Source of the DNA: Clostridiales bacterium
Lineage (GTDB): Bacteria > Bacillota > Clostridia > Christensenellales > DTU072
Direction: 5' to 3'
Length of the DNA stretch: 51,074 nucleotides
Assembly (NCBI GenBank): GCA_012520515.1
Contig: JAAYOD010000019.1
Span: 1-51,074, forward strand
Shown: in pieces, positions 1 to 8,000 of the stretch
Layout: the number at the start of each line of letters is the position of its first letter
Position numbering within the stretch: position 1 is the stretch's first letter
Notes under the pieces: model-generated
Databases searched by the model: none
Told to the model about the DNA's origin: nothing
The model's input: only the letters and a program-made list of their open reading frames with translations
Translations under genes and position numbers: made by a program

Positions 1-713
1 CTAATATAAAGTAAATAAGTGTCCAAAAACTCTTTATCTAGCTTATTTATAAGTTTTTCTTTATAGGGAAGCTCTTGACCATTTATTACTAGAACTATGC
101 AAAGTTTGCCACTTAGATTTCTTACAACTAAATGCTTAAGCAGCCCTTCTTTTGTTAAATCATCAAAGGCCGTCAAATTATTGTCGTTTGCAAACTCTAA
201 AAATATAGCAATTATCTTTTCTACCCAGTCGCCATGCAAAAAGCATTTGGCAATTGATACAATTTTATGAGTGTTTCTTCTATAAAAACCTACCGCTACT
301 TTGCCATTTACTGTGCCAAAAGGCAATTGAATTTTGTTGCGGTAAGCAAAAGGTTTTGGGCTTGGCACTGTGTCGTCAACATCTATCTCTATATTGGTGT
401 TTTTCTTAAGTAAATTAATAAGATTTTTTCTTTTTATTTTTAACTGCTCGCCATATCTCAAATGCAATAAATTACACCCGCCGCAACGCATAAAGCGATT
501 GCACTTATAGTCCACTCTATTTTCACTTGGCTCAATAAATTCAATAAGTTTGGAAAAAACTAAATTTCTTTTAACATAAGTTACTTTAGCCTTAACCTTT
601 TCACCTTTAGCCGCAAACGGCACAAAAACAGTATAATTGTCTACCTTTCCTATGCCTTCGCCCTCCATGCCGTAATCGGTAATTGTTAAGGTTATGATAT
701 CATCTTGTTTCAT
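1..713 (-). CDS. rlmD: 23S rRNA m5U methyltransferase, RlmD/RumA type (partial, C-terminus off window)
   Basis: The first 237 codons of a TRAM-domain RNA methyltransferase read leftward off the window edge. Residues 1-60 form the TRAM beta-barrel. Cys71, Cys77, Cys80 and Cys157 match the four ligands of the RumA/RlmD 4Fe-4S cluster (motif CNRFMRCGGC, then AKC). The SAM-binding catalytic half is outside the window. In this family the enzyme methylates uridines of 23S rRNA; Gram-positive members often have RlmCD dual specificity, so the exact target is not settled. The start at 713 has a clear AAGGAAG site 5 bases upstream. It lies 19 bases after the stop of the metallo-hydrolase gene, so the two are probably co-transcribed from the promoter at 1892-1920. 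Confidence 0.88.
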   Translation of the reverse strand, partial: MKQDDIITLTITDYGMEGEGIGKVDNYTVFVPFAAKGEKVKAKVTYVKRNLVFSKLIEFIEPSENRVDYKCNRFMRCGGCNLLHLRYGEQLKIKRKNLINLLKKNTNIEIDVDDTVPSPKPFAYRNKIQLPFGTVNGKVAVGFYRRNTHKIVSIAKCFLHGDWVEKIIAIFLEFANDNNLTAFDDLTKEGLLKHLVVRNLSGKLCIVLVINGQELPYKEKLINKLDKEFLDTYLLYI

Positions 714-732
714 CTTTCTTCCTTTGTATTAC

Positions 733-1851
733 TTAGCTTATTGATATTTTTCTTTGGTCTATACCAAGTGAATTATTTTGGGCATCTGCATTATTTTGTG
801 TAAGAAAACCAAAATCTCCGTCACCGTCCATGTATAAAAGTATGTTGCCATGTATATCGGTGCAATAAGTCACTATGCTGTAATATGCTAATCTATCCAT
901 AGCTTCTTTATGAGGGTGGCCGTACATTGTGCCGTCATCACAACTTATTATAGCATACTCAGTGTCTATAAACTCCAAAAACTCTTGGCCGGTAGATGAA
1001 TTAGAGCCATGGTGGCCCACCTTTAGCACATCGACATCAATATATGGCTTATCAATTTCACTTATAAACCACTTTTCTGTTGCCACACCTGCATCGCCAG
1101 TAAACAGCACTCTTCTTCCGCCATATTCTAGCAAACAAATAAAAGACTGATTATTCTTTTGATTAGCGCCGCTAAATGCTGAATTCCCTGAGCAGTAAAT
1201 AGTCATGTCATAACCTTTACCTGTTATTGTATAGATAACTGACTGGTCATACACTTCTCTTAGCTCAATGCCTTTTTCTGCTTTTAATGCAGCTAAAAAC
1301 TGGCTGTATGCTTTGCCAACATATTTATTGTAATATGCGCTTTTTATGTGGTAGCTATCCACCACATGCCCAAGCATATTGTAGTGGTCAGCGTCTGAAT
1401 GAGTGATTATCATATACTCAATGACACTGCTTGATGTAACATCGGATAAATATTGTAAATACCTATCTCTAATATCAGCTAAACCTTTTGTGCTTGTGCC
1501 ACTATCTATTAGCATTGTTTTGTAATCTGGCAAGTTAATTATTATAGCGTCGCCTTGCCCAACATCTAAAAAATGCACTTCAAGTAAATTTTGTAAATCA
1601 AAATTATCTGGCAGCGTTATGTTTCCTTTGCCGCTTAAAATAGATGGATTTAATTTGCCATCTTCTGTGTTTTTTACAGTTTCTTTGCTTTCCCCTGTTA
1701 TTTTTGACAGATACTCAACTAAATAATTATTAAGAGCGTTGTCGGTAGTTAGGATAACTAAAGTAGCTACAATGAGTACCGCAACAAGTGATATTAGTAA
1801 AATTTGTTTTTTGTTAAGTGACTTTTTACTACGGCTTTTTTTGCTTGTCAT
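733..1851 (-). CDS. Membrane-anchored ComEC-like metallo-beta-lactamase-fold hydrolase
   Basis: A 372-residue protein with a basic N-terminus, one membrane segment (about residues 15-36) and an extracellular metallo-hydrolase domain. The domain shows HFLDVGQGDA (93-102), the metal motif THSDADH (150-156; HxDxDH as in ComEC C-terminal domains rather than HxHxDH), VGHHGS and a late GHPH motif. It lacks the ComEC competence transmembrane channel domain, so it is a secreted-domain relative, perhaps a nuclease or phosphodiesterase (inference). An in-frame start at 1923 exists, but the ATG at 1851 has GGGGAG just upstream, and the promoter at 1892-1920 would place +1 near 1885, downstream of 1923; this decides the start. 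It is the first gene of an operon with rlmD. Confidence 0.82.
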   Translation of the reverse strand: MTSKKSRSKKSLNKKQILLISLVAVLIVATLVILTTDNALNNYLVEYLSKITGESKETVKNTEDGKLNPSILSGKGNITLPDNFDLQNLLEVHFLDVGQGDAIIINLPDYKTMLIDSGTSTKGLADIRDRYLQYLSDVTSSSVIEYMIITHSDADHYNMLGHVVDSYHIKSAYYNKYVGKAYSQFLAALKAEKGIELREVYDQSVIYTITGKGYDMTIYCSGNSAFSGANQKNNQSFICLLEYGGRRVLFTGDAGVATEKWFISEIDKPYIDVDVLKVGHHGSNSSTGQEFLEFIDTEYAIISCDDGTMYGHPHKEAMDRLAYYSIVTYCTDIHGNILLYMDGDGDFGFLTQNNADAQNNSLGIDQRKISIS

Positions 1852-1891
1852 ACGCTCCCCTTTTCTTTGCTTTTTGCTTGCCTTGCTATAA

Positions 1892-1920
1892 ATTATAGAA
1901 TCTTTTAGCGCGCTTTGCAA
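1892..1920 (-). promoter_or_regulatory. Sigma-A-type promoter for the ComEC-like gene
   Basis: On the minus strand TTGCAA (1920-1915) and TATAAT (1897-1892) are separated by 17 bases. Predicted +1 is near 1885, giving a leader of about 34 bases to the ATG at 1851. Confidence 0.65.
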
Positions 1921-1956
1921 CAACTATCTTGGCTAATTTATTGCAGCTTATCTTTA

Positions 1957-1985
1957 TTGACAAAATAGTATATTAGTAGTAATAT
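1957..1985 (+). promoter_or_regulatory. Sigma-A-type promoter for the giant LRR lipoprotein operon
   Basis: TTGACA (1957-1962) and TAATAT (1980-1985) with a 17-base spacer. Predicted +1 is near 1992, which coincides with the first base of the hairpin at 1991-2034. It is divergent from the promoter at 1892-1920. Confidence 0.65.
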
Positions 1986-1990
1986 ATTTA

Positions 1991-2034
1991 TGTGTCTGCG
2001 TGCGCGTGCGCTACAATATATCGCACAAGACACA
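1991..2034 (+). promoter_or_regulatory. 5'-terminal leader hairpin with alternating purine-pyrimidine tract
   Basis: TGTGTCT (1991-1997) pairs with AGACACA (2028-2034), and GTGCG (2000-2004) pairs with CGCAC (2022-2026), leaving a 2x1 internal loop. A second GTGCG copy (2006-2010) offers an alternative register. The GC-rich alternating tract stands out in AT-rich DNA. The structure would begin at the predicted +1 and end about 10 bases before the AGGAG site; a role in mRNA stability or switching is inference. Confidence 0.5.
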
Positions 2035-2049
2035 AAGCATTTATAGGAG

Positions 2050-5000
2050 ATGAAAGCACTTTTGGGTTCAAGACGGTTATTTTTAATTCTTATTACTATC
2101 TTATTTTTGCTTGCAACGCTTGTTGCTTGCACTCCTTCTGCAGCCATTACCATTACCTTTAACAGCATGGGCGGCAGCCAAGTTGCGCCAAGAAGCGTTG
2201 ATCCCAATCAAACAGAGCTTGACTTGCCTGAGCCTGAAAAAGACGGGTACATTTTTGATGGCTGGTATTATAACTCTGATTATGCCACTAAAGTAGACCC
2301 TAAGGTTATTCCAGCTGAAAGTGTTACCTTTTACGCTAAGTGGTCTGTAAAGACTGTGCTTATAACATTTTTAGACCAAGACGATAATGTCATAGACTCC
2401 AAAACAGTAGACTATAACAGCACTATTTCTTATAATGAGTTGCCCCCGCCACCGCTTATTGAGGGCTATAAAAGCGAATGGTACACGCTAGATAATGTCA
2501 AAGTAACTGAAAATATCTTAAAAAATGTTACTAGTGACCTTAGCTTAAAGGTAGTCTATACGCAAAATTTTGGCAGCGTTAGCTATTATGTAAGCGATAA
2601 AGATAAAGATGAAAGCTATACTTATTTGTCTAACCCCGAAGCGCAACTTAGCGGATATAATTTGTATAGCTATAGCATTGGATTACCTGGAGAAGCAATC
2701 GATTTGCTTAGCAACCACCCCTACAAAGAAGGGCATTCCTTTCTTGGTTGGTTTTATGATAAAGCTCTTACTGATAAGTGCTTGACTTTACCTGACCGCA
2801 TTCCAAGCTATGATTTGGTCTTGTATGCTGGATTTATAGATGTGTCAGAGATGTATAAGTATCTCACTTATGAAAATGTTACCATTGACTCACAATCAGG
2901 ACTTAGCATTACTGGACTTACAGCGCTTGGACAAAGTCAATCCACAATAGCTATTCCTTCATACATAGGCGGAAAAAAGGTGCTTAGCATAGGCAGAGAA
3001 TATGTAGACGGCTCTAGCCAATTGTATCGTGTATTTACAAGCGCCTACCTTACCAACATTATTATTCCTGAAACGGTGATTTCAATAGGCGCATTTGCTT
3101 TTGCGCAAAACTCAAGACTAGAAACCGTTACGGTGCTTGCTAACCACTCCACCCAAACCCATAACCTTATATCAATAGGTACTGGCGCATTTGCTGGCTG
3201 CAGCAGCTTAAAAGAGGTAAATATCCCTGACAGCGTAGCTACCATTGGCGCATACGCATTTGCTGGCATTGCTAGAACTAAATCAGATAGTAAAGTTAGC
3301 CTTAACTCAAACGCGGAGTGGGCAAAGCTAGACACCTGGTATTTAACAGACATGGCGCTAGAAAAGGTAAATATATCTAGCGGCAGCGCGCTTACTAACT
3401 TAAGGTCTTACGCTTTTTACAACACCCCTATGCTAAAGTCAATAAGCCTGCCTAAGAGCTTTACCCATGTTGACTATGCTATGTTTGATGGCAGTTCTTT
3501 GCAAAAAATTAACCTTTTTGAAGGCAATACTGACTTAGTAAATGTAGGCGATGCTATATATTCAAAAGATAAAACGATACTTTTTTATTATCCTATGTAC
3601 GCAAGCGCCAGCTTTACTTTGCATGAAAACACCGGGGTAATTGAGTCTAATGCTTTTTATAATAACAAAACCCTTACTGATATAACATTTAATGATAAGT
3701 TGCAAACAATAGGCGCATCGGCTTTTGAAAACGCAATAAGTTTGGACACTATTATTTTAGATACTGATATTCCGCTTGATAACATTGGCGCATATGCTTT
3801 TGCTAATTGCCAAAATCTTAAAGAAATTGTGTTCCCGCACCTTATAAATACGCTAGGGCAAAATATTCTTTATAACTGCTCATTGTTAACTAGAGTATCC
3901 TTTGCGGGCAACAGTCTAAACTCAATCCCTGCTTATGCTTTTTATGGCTGTGAAAATCTTGAAGAAGTGGAAATTAAGCCCAATGTGAAAAGCATAGGCG
4001 ATTATGCTTTTTATGGCTGTGAAAGCTTGACAGGGCTAGATATAGATACTGAAAAATCCATAATGGATGCAATTGGCGCATATTCTTTTGCAAACTGTAT
4101 AAGCTTAGAGCAAATAACATTGCCATACGAACTCAAAACAATAGGTCAATATGCTTTTGCTGGTATAGACAAAACTATGAGAGTTCGTATGAGTTTATTT
4201 AATACTAAACTAGAAACAATAGGCGACTATGCGCTTAAAAACAACTCAGGCCTTGACACTGTATCTTTGCCACAAACATTGTTGTCGCTTGGAAGCGGGG
4301 CGTTTGAAAACTGTACAAGTCTTACTATACTGCAACTTAACAGCGCGCCTAGCCTTGCAGCTATACCGGATAGAGCATTTTATAACTGCAACAGCATAAA
4401 TAATGTGGTAATTATGCCAGAGGGCTTGCAAGCTATTGGCAACTATGCTTTCTACAGCTGCTCCTCTATCAATTATTTTACCTTAAACAATGTACAAGTT
4501 ATCGGCGATAGCGCTTTCGAAAATTGCACAGGGCTACAAGAAGGCAGTAATGTAAATCAGTATATTTTGCCATCTAAGCTACACACCTTAGGACAGCGCG
4601 CTTTTGCAAATTGTCAAAATTTAACCAGCATACATATTCCTAAGGATTTGACCGCAATAAGTAAAGAAGCATTTTTAAACTGCGCAAAATTAACAGACAT
4701 TGTTTATGACGCAAACTATACACTTGACACAATTGGTGAAAACAGCTTTGCAAACTGCACTTCCTTAACTACTTTTGATATCCCGTCCACGCTAAAGCCG
4801 CGCGATGAAAATCAAGGTTTTATTAAAAATCCTTTCTTTGGCTGCACAGCGCTATTAAACTTTACCAACTATTCGCCAAATGTTAATAACTTAGTTGTGT
4901 CAAATGGCATTATATTTGAAAAAACAGTTTCTTTTGAAGGCACCCAGCTATACGCTATTTACGCCTATCCAACAGGGCGGGGAGATGAATATGAAGTTGC

Positions 5001-8000
5001 TACTGATGTCACTGAAATAAACGATTATGCTTTTTATGGCAGCAGAATAACATCAATTTTCTTTACTCAAGCGACGCCTGAGCCAACAAGAGAACTTATT
5101 ACGCTGGTAAAGATAGGCTCTTATGCTTTTGCCTCTTGCAATATGCTTACATCGGCACAGCTTTCGAAAAGAGTTTATGAGATAGGAAATTATGCATTTT
5201 ATAACGCAAAGGATTTACAAGAGCTTGATATAGACCCGTCATACGCTTACGAAGACGGCACAACGGATACGCCAGGCGTATACTATAAGGTAACTAACCT
5301 AGGACAAAATCCATCAAACAACAACCTTGTAACTTTAGGAGATTATGCCTTTGCAAAGACAGCTATTGTAACCTTACAAGTGCCTTCTAGAGTGATTAAT
5401 ATAAACAAAGGCGCATTTAGCGATTGCTATACATTGCTTAGCGTCAATTTTGATGACTCTTATGACACTAATTTATTAAGTATTGGCGACTATGCTTTTT
5501 ATGCAGACAATGGACTTACTTCCCTTACCTTGCCTGTGCAGTTAAAATCCATTGGAAAATACGCATTTGCTTATTGCGTTAATATTAGGGACATACAATT
5601 TAAAACTAGCGTTAATGCAAATGGCGGAGATGAAGTGGAGCTTGACATAGGCGATTATGCTTTTTCCAACTGCCACTTTTTATATACGCTTAGCTTGCCA
5701 TCTTCATTAAAGAGTATGGGTGAAGGCATCTTTAGCTATGCTTCTAGGTTAAAGTATGTAAACTTTGCGCCTGAACTAAACTTATCTAGAACTTCTCTTG
5801 CCATACCTAAGTATGCGTTTTTAGGCGATGCAGCAATTGAAAAAATATCAATACCTTACTACATAACAAATATAGGCGATAGCGCATTTTTTGAACTTGC
5901 ACTAGATGAAGTAGAATTTTTAACTTCGCCTTTTGAACAAAGCTTAAGTATTGGCGACTATGCTTTTGCAAATCTTCAAAACCTGCATTCTATTACCTTG
6001 CCTGACAGACTTTCAGAAATTGGCAATCATGCTTTTGAAAATACTAGGCTATCTAACCTGACATATAATAACTCAGGTTTGGACCTTGCAGTTGGTGACT
6101 ATGCGTTTAGAAATATAGACATAGCTGCAATTGATATAAACAGTAGAATTGTGTCCTTAGGCGTGGGCTGTTTTAGTGATAATAGGCTATTGACAACTGT
6201 AAATTACATAGGACATACAGACCTTATAATAGCAAATGAAACTTACTTAAATTCTTCCTTAAGAGAAATAAACTTTGATAGTGTGCCAGACAATGTAAAC
6301 ATAGGCGATAGAGCCTTTGAAAACACTCCCTATCTAAGTATTGTGTCGCTAAGCGACAACGGCACTACTATGGAAGCTGAAAATAATATAACCATTGGCA
6401 GAAGAGCCTTTTATTTAAGCGGAATAGATAATGTTAGCATAATAGGACAATCTGTTTACATTAAAGATGAAGCTTTCTTAAGCGCTAAGCTGACATACTT
6501 TAACATTAGTGCCCATACAATTTTTGGCATTGGCCAACTTGCATTAGCAAATAACTTAAGACTATCTAGCTTACAAATAACAGCAAGTGACAAAATAGAG
6601 CATTTAGGTCATGGCTTTGCAAGCTATAATACAGCATTGCAGAGCATAGAGCTTATTGACCCTAGCAATAAATATAATGCTTGTGATGGCGTTGTGTATA
6701 GCGGCACTGCGCTAATGTTGTATCCCGCTGGCAAAGTAGGCTCTACATATACCGCTCTTAATGATAATTATGTGCTTACTTTATCAGACCCTGGCGATAT
6801 GCATGATAATTTTGGCATCTATTTTACATTTGATGGACAAAGCTATACAAAGCTTACAAGTCCTGCTACCTGGCAGATAAACACCTACTACACAAAAGCA
6901 GTAAAGACTATCGCCCCTTATGCGTTTGCGGGCAATACGCACTTGAGAAATCTAATTTTGGATAGCGGAAATGCAGTTTTACAAAAAGATACAACTAGCT
7001 TTGTGGCAAATGACGCAAGCCTTACTTTCTTTGTGCCTAGCGAATTAGTCAATAGCTACATAAATGACTGGGCGGTAAACAACATTGCTTACATAACCAA
7101 AAACCTTGACGGTATGGTATTAAAGCTGTTAGTTAGCAACCGCTACGCTGTGGAAAAATATACAGGAAGTCAAACTGACATTGTCATAAACAGCACAATG
7201 GTAGACAATGACAAAGTTTATAATGTGGTAAGCATAGCTGATTATGCATTTAATCAAAATATCTCAATAAAGAAAGTTTCTTTGGGTCCGGGAATAGAAA
7301 AAATAGGTAAATATGCTTTTGCTAACTGCATTTCACTCACCACCTTTACAAGCGGCTCACTTTTGACACTAATTAAGCAAGGAGGCTTTAAAAATTGCGT
7401 AAACTTAACTAGTGTTACCTTAAATGACGGACTAAAGACAATAGAAACCTTTGCTTTTGATAACTGTGTAGCCTTAACTGACATTATACTTCCTGACACT
7501 ATAAAAACCATTGGAAAATATGCTTTTGCTAACTGCTTATCGCTAGCTAATGTAGAGCTTGGACAAGGCGTTGAAGTCATTATGGATAACGCTTTTGAAA
7601 ATTGTATAAGCTTAGTTAGCATATCCATTCCAAATAGCGTAAAAGAGATAGCAAGCAGCGTCTTTGCAAACTGCTCTACCCTATCTTATGTTTATGTCCA
7701 TTCAACCAGTGTGCCATCATTAAAGAAAAATGGATTTGGCTTTACCATAGAAGGAATGCGTATACTTGTAGCTAATCATTTATTATTTAGCTTCCAATCG
7801 GCAACTAACTGGAGAGATTATGCAAATAAGATGCTGCCTATTGAGTATATTTGCAAAGAGCCAGGTTTTGAAGACTATATTATAGAAAAAATATCGGGCT
7901 CTAATTATAGGCTAGTAGGATACTTAGGAAACGCTGATACTATCTATATAGAGTCCAATATTTCTCAGGACATTATCATAACTGAAATAAGCAGCTATGC

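Noticed and set aside
1938..2207. 89-codon minus-strand open frame across the divergent promoters
   Set aside because: It covers the promoter and leader of the giant gene and its signal peptide, has no ribosome site, and its translation resembles no protein.
7254..7628. 124-codon antisense frame in the LRR gene
   Set aside because: Shadow of a repetitive real gene; its length is explained by the codon bias of the LRR repeats.
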